NCBI RefSeq assembly: GCF_900128455.1
Contig: NZ_LT635783.1
Coordinates: forward strand, 1,700,919 to 1,764,918
Length of the DNA: 64,000 nucleotides
Origin: Bacteroides mediterraneensis
GTDB taxonomy: Bacteria > Bacteroidota > Bacteroidia > Bacteroidales > Bacteroidaceae
Reading direction: 5' to 3'
Of the stretch, positions 9,276 through 18,473 are shown in pieces (position 1 is the stretch's first letter; each line of letters starts with the position of its first letter). Below the pieces are notes generated by a model. That model saw only the letters and a program-made list of their open reading frames with translations, was not told the DNA's origin and did not search any database. Both the position numbers and the translations under genes were made by a program.

Positions 9276-9305
9276 CGAATGAGAAAAATATAAAGTCAAG
9301 ACAAT

Positions 9306-10028
9306 ATGGAGAAGTTTAAGGTGGTCATCGTAGAAGATGTCAAACTGGAATTGAAGGGGACGGAAGAGATTTTCCGTCACGAGATACCGAATGCCGAGGT
9401 GATTGGCACGGCCATGACCGAGGAGGAGTTCTGGAAACTGATGGAGACGTGTACGCCCGACATGGTGCTGCTCGACCTGGGACTGGGGGGCTCCACTACC
9501 ATCGGTGTGGAAATCTGTGCCCGTCTGCACCGGGAACGGCCGGAACTGAAGGTGCTTATCTTTACCGGAGAAATCCTCAACGAGAAGTTGTGGGTGGACG
9601 CGCTTCGGGCGGGGGCCGTGGGTATCATCCTGAAGACGGGTGAACTGCTGACGGCGACCGACGTGCAGGCGGTGATGGACGGCAAGAAACTGGTGTTCAA
9701 CGAGCCGATACTGGAAAAAATCGTGGCCCGCTTCATGCAGACGGTCGAGGTGGAACAGCGCCGGCAGGAAGCCATCATCGACTATGACATCGACGAATAC
9801 GACGAGCGCCTGCTGCGTCACCTGGCACTGGGCTACACCAAGGAGATGATTACCAACCTGAAGGGGATGCCCTTCGGCGTGAAATCCATCGAGAAACGGC
9901 AGAACGAGCTGGTGAACCGCCTGTTCCGTCCCGACGAACGGACGGGGGTGAATGCTTGCCGGCTGGTGACCCGGGCGTTCGAGCTCCGTATCCTCGATAT
10001 TGATAACCTGGAACCTGATGAGGAATAA
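9306..10028 (+). CDS. Response regulator with a LuxR-like C-terminal domain
   Basis: The 240-aa protein has a receiver domain at residues 1-125 with the acidic pair E10/D11, phospho-acceptor D57 (MVLLDLG), T87 and K110, all in the expected places. The C-terminal domain (about 150-240) holds a helix-turn-helix-like segment (LALGYTKEMITNLKGMPFGV). It resembles the LuxR-type or DUF5932-like output domains found beside DUF5113 sensors in Bacteroides. It starts 30 bp after the tandem sensor and overlaps the next gene by 11 bp, so the three probably form one operon. It is the likely receiver of phosphate from that sensor. Target genes are unknown. Confidence 0.88.
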   Translation: MEKFKVVIVEDVKLELKGTEEIFRHEIPNAEVIGTAMTEEEFWKLMETCTPDMVLLDLGLGGSTTIGVEICARLHRERPELKVLIFTGEILNEKLWVDALRAGAVGIILKTGELLTATDVQAVMDGKKLVFNEPILEKIVARFMQTVEVEQRRQEAIIDYDIDEYDERLLRHLALGYTKEMITNLKGMPFGVKSIEKRQNELVNRLFRPDERTGVNACRLVTRAFELRILDIDNLEPDEE

Positions 10029-10701
10029 ATTCAGTCTGCATCCGGCCACCTGCTTCCTGTTGCTGTTCCTGCTCACGGCGCTGCTGTCGTGGACGGGCAG
10101 CATCTATGAATGGGAAGGGGTACGCAGCCTTTTGAGCGACGAAGGGCTGCGGTGGCTGTTGCGTACCCTTCTCGACGATTATCTCCTTTCGCCGGTGTTT
10201 CAGGCGGTGGTGTGTCTGTTCTTCGGGGTGGGACTGTTTGTGCATTCCGGACTGGGGAATGCCTGCCGGAGGATGGCGGGCGGCACGCGTAAGTTTTCCC
10301 GCAAGGAGAAGCGGGCATTGGGGCTGGCGACGGTGACGTTTCTGGCTTATGCGGGGCTTTGTGTCCTGCTGGCTTTCGGCCCGTGGAATGTGGTGCGCAG
10401 TGCCATCGGTACGCTGGCGGGTTCTCCGCTGGCCGACGGACTGTGGGGCGTGTGCTCGCTGGGCATTGCTCTGCCGTCTATCGTCTATGGCTTTGCTTCC
10501 GACTCGTATCTGAGCGACCGTGATGTGGTGGAAGGCATGGCCCATCTCTACAAGTGCCGGGCCACGTATTTTGTGGTGTTGCTCTTCATCACCCTGTTCT
10601 TCTCTTCGCTTGATTTTAGCGGATTGACGCACTACGCGGGATTGCCCGACGAGGTGTGCCGGGGCGCTTATCTGCTGTGCTGTCTGCTTTTTCTTTTGTA
10701 A
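10018..10701 (+). CDS. Polytopic membrane protein of unknown function, third gene of the sensor operon
   Basis: The 227-aa protein is very hydrophobic, with about five or six membrane segments (near residues 12-28, 60-80, 103-124, 140-158, 185-202 and at the C-terminus). A basic cytoplasmic stretch (GTRKFSRKEKRA) lies near 90-100. The ATG at 10018 overlaps the end of the response-regulator gene by 11 bp, which suggests translational coupling. A longer frame opening upstream is less likely, since that part lies wholly inside the regulator. I do not recognise the family. The context suggests a membrane partner or target of the two-component system. Confidence 0.65.
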   Translation: MRNKFSLHPATCFLLLFLLTALLSWTGSIYEWEGVRSLLSDEGLRWLLRTLLDDYLLSPVFQAVVCLFFGVGLFVHSGLGNACRRMAGGTRKFSRKEKRALGLATVTFLAYAGLCVLLAFGPWNVVRSAIGTLAGSPLADGLWGVCSLGIALPSIVYGFASDSYLSDRDVVEGMAHLYKCRATYFVVLLFITLFFSSLDFSGLTHYAGLPDEVCRGAYLLCCLLFLL

Positions 10702-10728
10702 AAATAGAGGCATTTCCCCTGAAACGAT

Positions 10729-10736
10729 TATCTTTG
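10729..10736 (+). promoter_or_regulatory. -7 box for the thioredoxin-like lipoprotein gene
   Basis: TATCTTTG matches TAnnTTTG and lies about 40 bp before the start at 10778. No good -33 element was seen. Confidence 0.45.
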
Positions 10737-10777
10737 CCCCGTTATTTTCAAATCGGAATAAAACCTATAATAACAAG

Positions 10778-11878
10778 ATGAAAAAATTTGTAGTATTTGC
10801 TGCAGCCGGACTGATGTCTCTGGCTGCTTGTCAGGAAAAGGCAGGCTTTACCATCAAAGGTACAGCCGAAGGTGCAGCCGACGGCGACACCGTGTTCTTG
10901 CAGAAACAGACGGCAGAAGGCTTTGAGGCCCTCGATTCTGTCGTAGTGAAGAACGGAACGTTTGAATTCAAGGGAAATCCGGATTCAGTAGCCGTATCCC
11001 GTTATGTGACTTACATGAAGGGTGATACCCGGATGGCTACCATGGTATTTGTGGAAAAAGGAAACATCCAGGTGAACCTGAGTCCGATGGAAAGCCGTGT
11101 TTCGGGTACACCGAACAATGATACTTACCAGAAGTTCATGGACGAATACCAGCGTATCGGCAAGGAAATGAACGACATGTATCAGAAGGCAAAAGGCGAC
11201 ACCCTGCTCACGGAAGCACAGCGTGATTCCATCATGAAGGTGCTCGACCAGAAGGAAACCGAAGGACTGGACCGCATCTATCAGCTGGTGTCTGAAAATA
11301 TCGGCAGCGCAGCCGGTGTACAGTTGCTGACCATGTTCAGCTCTTCTTTCGAAGTGGACAAGGTACAGCCGTTGCTGGAAAAGATTCCGGCTGCCTTTGC
11401 CAACGACGAGAGAGTGAAGGCTTTGAAGGAATACGTGGAAACGGTAGCCAAGACGGCTGTGGGACAGAAGTTCATCGACTTCACCCTGAATACGCCGGAA
11501 GGCAATCCGGTGAAGCTGTCGGATTTCGTGGCTGCCAACAACTATACACTGATTGATTTCTGGGCCAGCTGGTGCGGACCTTGCCGCATGGAAATGCCGA
11601 ACGTAGTGGCTGCCTACGCCAAATACAAGGCAAAAGGTTTCGGTATCGTAGGTGTGTCTTTGGACAACAACGCCGAAAGCTGGAAGAAGGCCATCAAGGA
11701 CCTGAACATCACTTGGCCGCAGATGTCCGACCTGAAGGGTTGGCAGTGTGAAGCTGCCGGACTCTATGGCATCCGTGCCATCCCGGCTACGTTGCTGGTT
11801 TCAAAGGACGGAACCATCGTGGCACGCGACCTGCGTGGGGAAGACCTGGAGGCCAAACTGGCAGAGCTGATGAAATAA
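10778..11878 (+). CDS. DUF4369/TlpA-like thiol-disulfide lipoprotein
   Basis: The 366-aa protein has a lipoprotein signal ending in LAAC (Cys18), so it should be anchored at the periplasmic face of a membrane. Residues about 22-120 form a DUF4369-type beta domain. A helical linker follows to about 230, then an AhpC/TSA-thioredoxin fold (about 235-366) with the active site WCGPC at Cys266/Cys269. Proteins of this layout (ResA/TlpA-like) reduce disulfides of exported partners; the partner is not evident here. It has its own promoter and terminator, so it is monocistronic. Confidence 0.9.
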   Translation: MKKFVVFAAAGLMSLAACQEKAGFTIKGTAEGAADGDTVFLQKQTAEGFEALDSVVVKNGTFEFKGNPDSVAVSRYVTYMKGDTRMATMVFVEKGNIQVNLSPMESRVSGTPNNDTYQKFMDEYQRIGKEMNDMYQKAKGDTLLTEAQRDSIMKVLDQKETEGLDRIYQLVSENIGSAAGVQLLTMFSSSFEVDKVQPLLEKIPAAFANDERVKALKEYVETVAKTAVGQKFIDFTLNTPEGNPVKLSDFVAANNYTLIDFWASWCGPCRMEMPNVVAAYAKYKAKGFGIVGVSLDNNAESWKKAIKDLNITWPQMSDLKGWQCEAAGLYGIRAIPATLLVSKDGTIVARDLRGEDLEAKLAELMK

Positions 11879-11917
11879 GCTGATTCGGAATCTTCCGGAA
11901 AGAAAATACAAGCTTAC

Positions 11918-11956
11918 AAGGCTGTCTCAGAATCAAATCTGGGACGGCCTTTTTTG
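11918..11956 (+). terminator. Terminator after the thioredoxin-like gene
   Basis: AAGGCTGTCTCAGA pairs with TCTGGGACGGCCTT (two mismatches) across a 6-base loop, and a run of T follows. It starts 40 bases after the stop. Confidence 0.8.
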
Positions 11957-12210
11957 TGCGCCGTAGGAAGCCGGAGCAAGCTTGACCTTATTTTGCCGTC
12001 TTATTGCCCTCTTTATTGTTTGGAGGAATCGTTGTCCTCAACAGCTTTTTCAGTAGTCTCTTTCCGCCGAGCCATTTTTTCACCTGGCTGTGTTTCCTGT
12101 CCGGCCAATCGGCGGGATGGTCTGACTTTTCTATGGGGAAACAAGCTCGTTCCCAGGGAGGGGACGGCCTGTTTCGCTGAGCATGTAATCGTTACAGGAG
12201 ATTGCGCGTT
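11957..12210. other. Intergenic stretch without recognised features
   Basis: This stretch lies between convergent genes, the thioredoxin-like lipoprotein and the POT transporter. Together with the terminator before it, the gene-free stretch is about 330 bases. I see no convincing ORF, RNA or repeat in it, and no obvious terminator for the transporter. Confidence 0.5.
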
Positions 12211-13758
12211 TTATACTTCCATCATTTTCTTGAGCTTGCCGGAGAGGAGGAAAAGAATCACGGCTGCAGCCCCGCTCATGAAGACAAAGAGCATGAAGAA
12301 GTCGAACAAGTTCTCGATGGGGTAGCCCATGAAACTCTTGCTCACTCCGTGTTCGGGATAGTAACCGCTCAGCAGTCCGGCAAACTTGTTGGCAGCCGAG
12401 GTACTGAGGTACCACACGCCCATCAGCAGGGAAGAGAAGCGGGCCGGCGAGAGCTTGTAGACCAGCGACAGACCGATGGGCGCCAGGCAAAGTTCCCCCA
12501 TGGTATGAATCAGGTAGAGGCCGGTGAGCCACACCATGCTGACTTTCACGCCGGGTTCCACGTCCTTCACGCCAAACGCGATGAACAGATAGCCCAAGGC
12601 CAGCAATCCCAGTCCGATGGCCTGCTTGCGCGGAGAACTCGGTTCGATACCCCTCTTACCCAGGAACGACCATACGGCGGCGAAAATCGGGGCCAGCGTG
12701 ACAATCATGATGGGGTTGAACGACTGGAAATAGGCGGCCGGCATCTCCCAGCTGCCGATGTGGCGGTCGGTCTGCTCGTCGGCGAAGAAGGTGAGTGAAG
12801 CCCCTGCCTGCTCGTAGGCAGCCCAGAAGAAGATGACGAAGAAGGCGATGATGTAAATCACCCCGATGCGCACCTTCTCCTTCCGGTTCAGCGAGTGGTC
12901 GGTAATGATGATGACGGGCATCACGATGGCCGTAGCATAAATCAGCGAGCCAATCCAGTCGGCTCCGGCAAAGAGAGAACCACCTTCCGCACCCCAGTTG
13001 ACCGAGAAAAGCAGGGTCAGCAGCAGCGTGCTGGCAATCATCAGGGCCGTACGTCCGGTACCCGTCTTTTTCGGTGCATCCCCGGCGGCAGGAGTGGCAG
13101 CGACGGTTTTCTGGGGGGCCGTACCTACCGGATTTCCGTCAGGGTCGCAGATGTATTTGTTCTTGAAGAGCTGGAACACCCCTGCACCCAGCACCATGCC
13201 GATGCAGGCTGAGAGGAATCCCCATTTGAAGTCCTCCGGGTGCCCCGTGTTGCCCACCAGTCCGCACACCAGCGGGGCAATGGTCGAACCCACGTTCACG
13301 CCCATATAGAAAATGGTGAAGGCCGAGTCCTTACGGTTGTCGTCGGGTGCATAGAGCCGTCCCACCATGGTCGAGATATTCGGTTTGAAGAAGCCGTTGC
13401 CCAAAATCAGCAGGCCCAGTCCGCAGAACATCAGGTACTTGGCCAGTGCCACCTCATGGAAATAGCAGGCACTGAGGAAGAGCAGGAACTGTCCGAGTGC
13501 CATGGTCAGTGCCCCCACGACGATAGACCGTCGGTTGCCCCAGTAGCGGTCGGCAATGTATCCGCCGATGAGCGGGGTGAGATACACCAGTCCCGTGTAG
13601 CTGCCATATACCTGTGAAGCCGTTTCCTTGTCGAAAAGCAGCGCCTGCACCATGTAGAGCATGAACAGTGCGCGCATGCCGTAGTAACTGAAGCGTTCCC
13701 ACATCTCCGTTACGAAGAGAAGATAAAGTCCTTTTGGATGCCCTTTTGTTCGATTCAT
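12211..13758 (-). CDS. POT/PTR family proton-dependent peptide transporter
   Basis: The 515-aa inner-membrane protein is in the major facilitator superfamily, with about 12-14 membrane helices. Its N-terminus carries the POT signature ERFSYYG (ExxERFxYY type) near residues 21-27, followed by GGYIADRYWGNRR. Members import di- and tripeptides using the proton gradient. The insert at about 205-240 is low-complexity (Ala/Thr/Pro-rich) and probably cytoplasmic. A good Bacteroidetes promoter lies upstream. No neighbouring gene is on the same strand, so it is probably transcribed alone. Confidence 0.93.
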   Translation of the reverse strand: MNRTKGHPKGLYLLFVTEMWERFSYYGMRALFMLYMVQALLFDKETASQVYGSYTGLVYLTPLIGGYIADRYWGNRRSIVVGALTMALGQFLLFLSACYFHEVALAKYLMFCGLGLLILGNGFFKPNISTMVGRLYAPDDNRKDSAFTIFYMGVNVGSTIAPLVCGLVGNTGHPEDFKWGFLSACIGMVLGAGVFQLFKNKYICDPDGNPVGTAPQKTVAATPAAGDAPKKTGTGRTALMIASTLLLTLLFSVNWGAEGGSLFAGADWIGSLIYATAIVMPVIIITDHSLNRKEKVRIGVIYIIAFFVIFFWAAYEQAGASLTFFADEQTDRHIGSWEMPAAYFQSFNPIMIVTLAPIFAAVWSFLGKRGIEPSSPRKQAIGLGLLALGYLFIAFGVKDVEPGVKVSMVWLTGLYLIHTMGELCLAPIGLSLVYKLSPARFSSLLMGVWYLSTSAANKFAGLLSGYYPEHGVSKSFMGYPIENLFDFFMLFVFMSGAAAVILFLLSGKLKKMMEV

Positions 13759-13800
13759 TCTTGTTTTATTGATAAAATGTTAGTAAAATCCGATTTTTTG

Positions 13801-13832
13801 CAAATGTAGTAAATCATTCTTTTCCCTGCAAA
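13801..13832 (-). promoter_or_regulatory. Promoter for the POT transporter
   Basis: On the minus strand TTTG (13829-13832) and TACATTTG (13801-13808) are separated by 20 bp, a full match to the sigma-ABfr pattern, 42 bp from the start codon. Confidence 0.75.
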
Positions 13833-13833
13833 T

Positions 13834-13868
13834 GAAAAAAGCCATCTCAGGGGGATGAGATGGCTTTC
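13834..13868 (-). terminator. Terminator after the TPR gene
   Basis: AAAGCCATCTCA and TGAGATGGCTTT form a perfect stem with a short loop. On the minus strand it is followed by a T run. It lies about 30 bases after the stop of the TPR protein gene. Confidence 0.78.
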
Positions 13869-13898
13869 AGGGTAAAAATCCAAGTCGTTGGATTGTTA

Positions 13899-14513
13899 TT
13901 AATGGATTGTGACTTGGTCAAGTTGTTGGTAAGTGGCCGTGATGCGCTCCATCAGTTCATTGCTGGGAGCCACAGCCATGAGCTGCAGTACGAGGTCGTT
14001 CACATCGGCCTTGCTGTCGAGTTCGAGTGCGCGGGTCAGGTCGTTGAACGACTCTTCATAGCGTGCGGTCTCGAGATACAGCTGTGCGCGCGACTTGTAG
14101 TTCTCCACGTCCTGCGGATTCAGGCGGATAGCCTCGTTCAAGTCTTCTTCGGCGCGGTCCCACATTTTCAGGTTGGTGAGCAGTACGCCTCTGGAGTAGT
14201 GTGCGAACGAGCGGTATTCCTTGTCGGCCTCCGGAATCAGTTCCAGACTTGAGTTGAGGGCCTGCAACGCCAGTTTGGTATCTTGGCAGAAATTGCAAAT
14301 CAGCGCCATATAGCAGTGCGCGTAACCGTTGTCCGGATGCTCGTTGATTTCAGCGTTCAGGTAAGTATAAGCCGTTTCGGGGTCTCCCTCATTAAGAGCT
14401 TCTACACCTTTTATATAGTTTTCGCTTTCCGGGCGTTGGATATTTTCTGCGTGTAAGGCAGAAATGAAGCAGCAAATCAGCATTGCTGCCAGTGTTTTCA
14501 TGGTGGCTTTCAT
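13899..14513 (-). CDS. Exported TPR-repeat protein
   Basis: The 204-aa protein starts with a Sec signal peptide (MKATMKTLAAMLICCFISALHA). About four to five tetratricopeptide repeats follow, with the usual small/aromatic pattern (for example A-HYSRGVLLTNLKMWDRAEEDL and NYKSRAQLYLETARYEES). TPR proteins act as protein-binding scaffolds; the partner is unknown. A longer frame begins 28 codons upstream, but that part overlaps the promoter, so the chosen start is preferred. A strong promoter and terminator bracket the gene. Confidence 0.82.
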   Translation of the reverse strand: MKATMKTLAAMLICCFISALHAENIQRPESENYIKGVEALNEGDPETAYTYLNAEINEHPDNGYAHCYMALICNFCQDTKLALQALNSSLELIPEADKEYRSFAHYSRGVLLTNLKMWDRAEEDLNEAIRLNPQDVENYKSRAQLYLETARYEESFNDLTRALELDSKADVNDLVLQLMAVAPSNELMERITATYQQLDQVTIH

Positions 14514-14536
14514 AGAGTTTTGTTTTTTAACGGGCA

Positions 14537-14567
14537 CAAATCTATAAACTTTTTGGGATATTGCAAA
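14537..14567 (-). promoter_or_regulatory. Promoter for the TPR gene
   Basis: On the minus strand TTTG (14564-14567), a 19-bp spacer and TAGATTTG (14537-14544) match the consensus fully. Confidence 0.78.
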
Positions 14568-14596
14568 GATTTTACAGAAAATATGATTCTTGGACA

Positions 14597-14626
14597 ATTG
14601 TTTTCCGTAAAACTTCCCTATCTTTG
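14597..14626 (+). promoter_or_regulatory. Promoter for the NahK-like kinase gene
   Basis: ATTG (14597-14600), 18 bp and TATCTTTG (14619-14626) form a plausible promoter, with a leader of about 90 bases before the ATG at 14719. It is divergent from the TPR-gene promoter. Confidence 0.6.
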
Positions 14627-14718
14627 CAGCGAATAAAAATTAGAATATTTTTAAAGTATATCGTATAAAATACAGATTCTAATTAAATGATATTATAAAC
14701 TTAATTTATTTGATAACC

Positions 14719-15801
14719 ATGAAATCGCTTAATGAAATTATTTCACAATTTCCAAGGGTTGGAAAGGTAGGGGAAATTATTCCTTTGACGTCTGGCTTGA
14801 TAAACCGGACTTATAAGGTGCAGACAGCAGATTCGAAAGAGTTCGACTACATCCTGCAGTGTATCAACCATCAGGTTTTTCAGGATGTGGAACTGCTTCA
14901 GCATAATATTGAATGCGTGACCCGCCACATCCGGGAGAAGTTGGAAAAGGCACACGAAACCGACATCGACCGCAAGGTGCTTCACTTCCTGCCTACCACC
15001 GAAGGGAAAACTTATTATTTCGACGGGGAACATTACTGGCGTGTCTGCGTGTTCATTCCCGAATCGCAGACGCTGGAGGCCGTGACACCGGAATCTTCTT
15101 ATCTGGTGGGCGTGAAGTTCGGCGAGTTTGAAGCCATGCTGGCCGACCTTCCGGAGAAGTTGGGTGAGACCATCCCCGATTTCCACAACATGGAGTTCCG
15201 CATGAAGCAGCTGCGGGAGGCCGTGGCCCAGAATGCCGCAGGGCGTCTGGAAAAGGTACAGTCGCTGGTGGACGATATCGAAAAGGATGCCGACGAGATG
15301 TGTGCAGCCGAACGTCTGTATCGTGAGGGCAAGTTGCCGAAACGTATCTGCCACTGCGACACCAAGGTATCGAACATGCTGTTCGACAAGGACGGCCACG
15401 TGCTGTGTGTCATCGACCTCGACACCACCATGCCGAGCTTTGTGTTCTCTGATTTCGGTGATTTCCTGCGTTCGGCAGCCAACACCGCTCCCGAAGACGA
15501 GCCCGACCTGGACAAGATTCACTTCAACATGGACATTTTCCGGGCCTTTGCCAAGGGATACATCGAGTCGGCCAAGAGTTTCCTCACTCCGCTGGAAATC
15601 GAGATGCTGCCCTATGCCGTGATGCTGTTCCCCTACATGCAGGCCGTGCGTTTCCTGGCCGACTATCTCAACGGAGATACCTATTACCAGACAAAATATG
15701 CCGAGCACAATTACGTGCGCACGCTGGCACAATATAAGCTGTATCAGGAAGTCCGTAAGGCCGTTCCCGAAATGAAGGCTTATATCGCCTCACTGCTGTA
15801 A
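14719..15801 (+). CDS. NahK-like N-acetylhexosamine/sugar kinase (aminoglycoside phosphotransferase fold)
   Basis: The 360-aa protein has the aminoglycoside phosphotransferase fold. The catalytic loop HCDTKVSNMLFD and the metal-binding segment VIDLDTTMPS...DFGD (about residues 214-255) are intact. The HxDTKxxN form and the following DLDT resemble N-acetylhexosamine 1-kinases, which phosphorylate GlcNAc/GalNAc for entry into nucleotide-sugar or glycolytic routes. The start is the ATG at 14719; the upstream TTG is less likely. It is monocistronic, with its own promoter and a strong terminator. The exact sugar cannot be told from sequence. Confidence 0.82.
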   Translation: MKSLNEIISQFPRVGKVGEIIPLTSGLINRTYKVQTADSKEFDYILQCINHQVFQDVELLQHNIECVTRHIREKLEKAHETDIDRKVLHFLPTTEGKTYYFDGEHYWRVCVFIPESQTLEAVTPESSYLVGVKFGEFEAMLADLPEKLGETIPDFHNMEFRMKQLREAVAQNAAGRLEKVQSLVDDIEKDADEMCAAERLYREGKLPKRICHCDTKVSNMLFDKDGHVLCVIDLDTTMPSFVFSDFGDFLRSAANTAPEDEPDLDKIHFNMDIFRAFAKGYIESAKSFLTPLEIEMLPYAVMLFPYMQAVRFLADYLNGDTYYQTKYAEHNYVRTLAQYKLYQEVRKAVPEMKAYIASLL

Positions 15802-15830
15802 GCTCCGGATTTCAAACGGATACAGAACCC

Positions 15831-15877
15831 ACGGAGGGGCCGTCTCAGATTGCATGGAGACGGCCCCTCCGTTTTGT
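15831..15877 (+). terminator. Strong terminator after the kinase gene
   Basis: ACGGAGGGGCCGTCTC pairs perfectly with GAGACGGCCCCTCCGT and is followed by TTTTGTTT. It starts 30 bases after the stop. Confidence 0.85.
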
Positions 15878-16628
15878 TTCCGCCCGGATTGGAAGACGTC
15901 GTTTTTCTTATGGAATTTTTTTCAGGAGGCTGTTACCTTTTGGTCTGGAGTAATAAAAAAACAATTGCCTGATGGACAGGAGGGGGAGAGCTCCAACCCC
16001 ATGGATTGTGGTTTTGTCGGTTGTATTGCTTTGAAATAAATTTTAACGTCGGATGAGGCGATTGTCTCATATTAAGGAATGGCGTTAATAGGGTTGTTTT
16101 GATAATATATTTTTGCTGGATAGGCATTTATTTTAACAGTTTAATCCGTTTACGGGGCATAACAGTAACAATGTAATAAAACACGCTCTTGCAGAATAAC
16201 AATTTTTCTCTAAATTTGTGTTAGAATTCCATTGAAACTTAAACTGGTTTAAAGAATTAAAGGAACTTGGCTTATTAGAGTCTTTTCGGTCTTTGAACGT
16301 TTGAATTTTAGTTCTGGAATAAAGGTATTTCAAGGGGGGCTTGTCTGTCAAAAATACGTTTAATAGAGCTTTTGCATCACCTTTTGCTCTGCGCTATTTC
16401 ACTCGCCAAAACATGGAAAACACAAGTCGATGGTCGTAGAATCAAACATGTATGTCCTTTCTCCTCATGTGGCAAGCATTCTCTTCGAAGATGCAATAAT
16501 TGCTGTCTTGATTTACGCTTGGCAGGAACTGAGTATAATTCGAATGTTTGAAAGAATGTATCAAGGCTTTAAGGGGAAAATCGTGTTAATCTTAAATAAT
16601 GTAGTTATTAACCTGAAAAATTAGCGTT
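15878..16628. other. AT-rich 750-bp intergenic region with one promoter and no convincing gene
   Basis: The region is AT-rich compared with the genes to its left. It contains one good plus-strand promoter (16188-16218). No ORF in it looks coding: a 64-codon frame at 16430-16624 shows no recognisable family or bias. A small hairpin (AGAGC ... GCTCT, about 16365-16391) lies inside. The stretch is either a long leader of the DUF4988 lipoprotein gene or a small RNA locus. Confidence 0.5.
16188..16218 (+). promoter_or_regulatory. Promoter in the long intergenic region
   Basis: CTTG (16188-16191), exactly 19 bp and TAAATTTG (16211-16218) match the TTG/TAnnTTTG pattern. The expected transcription start near 16225 is 400 bases before the next gene. 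Confidence 0.6.
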
Positions 16629-18386
16629 ATGAAACTAAAATCTTTCTTCTTATGGTCGCTGATGATAATTGGTGCCATATCCTGTAAGTATGATGATGGG
16701 GAACTCTGGAACAAGGTGAATGATCTGGACGAACGTTTGACGAACATTGAAGGGCAATTAACTCAAATGAACACAAACATCTCTTCCATGAGTTCTATCG
16801 TGAACGCATTGGAAGCTAATGTGTATGTAACGAGTGTTACGGAAACAGAAAACGGATATACTATTACATTCAGTGACGGGCAAACGGCATCGATAGCTAA
16901 TGGAACGGCTGGAAAAGATGCCCCGGTTATCGGATTTAATAAAGATACGGATGGTAAATACTATTGGACTCAAACAATAGACGGTCAGCAAGACTGGCTG
17001 ACAGATGAAAACGGCAATAAGATTCCTGTCACAGGAAATGATGCGGTTACGCCGCAGTTGAAAGTCAGCACGACAGGCTATTGGATGATCAGTTATGACC
17101 ATGGGCTGACCTTTGTTGAGGTGCTGGATGAGAATGGTAACCCGGTAAAAGCTGTCGGCGAGCCTGGAGCCAGTGGTGATTCATGGTTCAGCAACGTGAG
17201 TGTAGAAAACGGTGAGGTTATATTTGTTCTCAAAGATGGCACTGAGATTAGAATACCATTTGAGGGAGAGGAGGAAATTCCCAGTATAAACTATGATGAG
17301 TTTAATATTGTGAATAATGGTGACGAAGTAAAGGGTGCCGTTGAAGAAATCACAGAGGAGGGTAATGACGGGCAACCGCTCACTATTGTGCAGACGGTTC
17401 CTTCTATATCTGAACTGATGCCAGCTACGGCATCTGTGAAATACGCTTCTATTCCGTTGCTTTATTCGGAAAGAACAAATACCCGTGAACAGCAGATGGG
17501 TTACACACATTCCATTTCACGTGCAGGAGAGAGCAACGTCACTTTCCCCGCAAATTTGCCTATCATGTTCTTTTTTGATGACAAAATCTTGCTCCCTTCT
17601 ATCAAAGATAATTTTGTGGTAACCGTAGATGGAGTGGATGTGAAAGGAACAATTACAATCAATGCCAGTTCTACAGGAAATGCGATTATCACATTTACCC
17701 CTTGGGAGGAATTCCAGATCAATGTGAGCATCACCATTACTGTGAAGAAAGGCATGATGGATAAGAATGGAAACGAGATGCTTCAGGATGTCGTTTTGTC
17801 ATACATTACAAACAATCCGGAAGTTAGCAGCTTTGACGGCAATACAAATTTTGAAAAAGGAAATGACGGAATTTACCTGATAGGCGACGGCAGTATAATG
17901 GAAGGCAGTGTGGGGGATATGGTTCCGCAGGAAGGTAGTCATTATGCCGCCATATCTTCAGGTAACTGTCTGGTTTCAGCAGATGGTTATGCTATCGGAG
18001 GCACTTCCAGTATGATGATATTGGGGCCGATAGAAAAAAATATCAAGAATCTTTCGTTCCATTATGACTTTATCTCTGCGGAGTTTAATGAGTGGGTCGG
18101 TTCAGCATTTGATGATTGTGTGGTCATGACGATTTATGGACCTTATGGCTCTTATTCCATTATGCTGACGAGCGTGAATATCATCGGTCAAGACAATACG
18201 CAGTTTAATGATTATCCGAATATGCCTGATGAAGGAGATCCTTATGCGGGTCATATCGGATGGACTGCTGCCAACATTAATGATATTCCTTATGTCGGAA
18301 CACCGGCATATATCTCTTTCACTGTAACGGATGTGGGAGATACTATATATTCATCAATCTTTACAATAGATAATATTAACTATTAA
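16629..18386 (+). CDS. Surface lipoprotein with DUF4988-like and Ig-like domains
   Basis: The 585-aa protein has a lipoprotein signal ending in AISC (Cys19). A short coiled coil (about 25-65, LDERLTNIEGQLTQMNTN) is followed by beta segments typed by GYTITFSDGQTASIANG, as in DUF4988 proteins of Bacteroides. Residues about 285-390 look like a SbsA/Big_5 Ig-like domain. The last 150 residues form a beta-rich domain with aromatic and acidic residues that I cannot name. Family members are often outer-surface lipoproteins linked to glycan or peptidase loci; no SusC/D pair is present here. Codon use is more AT-rich than in the flanking genes. Confidence 0.75.
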   Translation: MKLKSFFLWSLMIIGAISCKYDDGELWNKVNDLDERLTNIEGQLTQMNTNISSMSSIVNALEANVYVTSVTETENGYTITFSDGQTASIANGTAGKDAPVIGFNKDTDGKYYWTQTIDGQQDWLTDENGNKIPVTGNDAVTPQLKVSTTGYWMISYDHGLTFVEVLDENGNPVKAVGEPGASGDSWFSNVSVENGEVIFVLKDGTEIRIPFEGEEEIPSINYDEFNIVNNGDEVKGAVEEITEEGNDGQPLTIVQTVPSISELMPATASVKYASIPLLYSERTNTREQQMGYTHSISRAGESNVTFPANLPIMFFFDDKILLPSIKDNFVVTVDGVDVKGTITINASSTGNAIITFTPWEEFQINVSITITVKKGMMDKNGNEMLQDVVLSYITNNPEVSSFDGNTNFEKGNDGIYLIGDGSIMEGSVGDMVPQEGSHYAAISSGNCLVSADGYAIGGTSSMMILGPIEKNIKNLSFHYDFISAEFNEWVGSAFDDCVVMTIYGPYGSYSIMLTSVNIIGQDNTQFNDYPNMPDEGDPYAGHIGWTAANINDIPYVGTPAYISFTVTDVGDTIYSSIFTIDNINY

Positions 18387-18473
18387 AAGGAACTTAAAAA
18401 TTGGATGAATTGAACCTTATCCAATGCTCGAAAGAGGCTGAGACGATAATTCTCATTCTATGACAAAACAAAG

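Noticed and set aside
16430..16624. 64-codon frame before the DUF4988 lipoprotein gene
   Set aside because: It has no family resemblance or clear initiation signal. I keep it only as part of the intergenic description.
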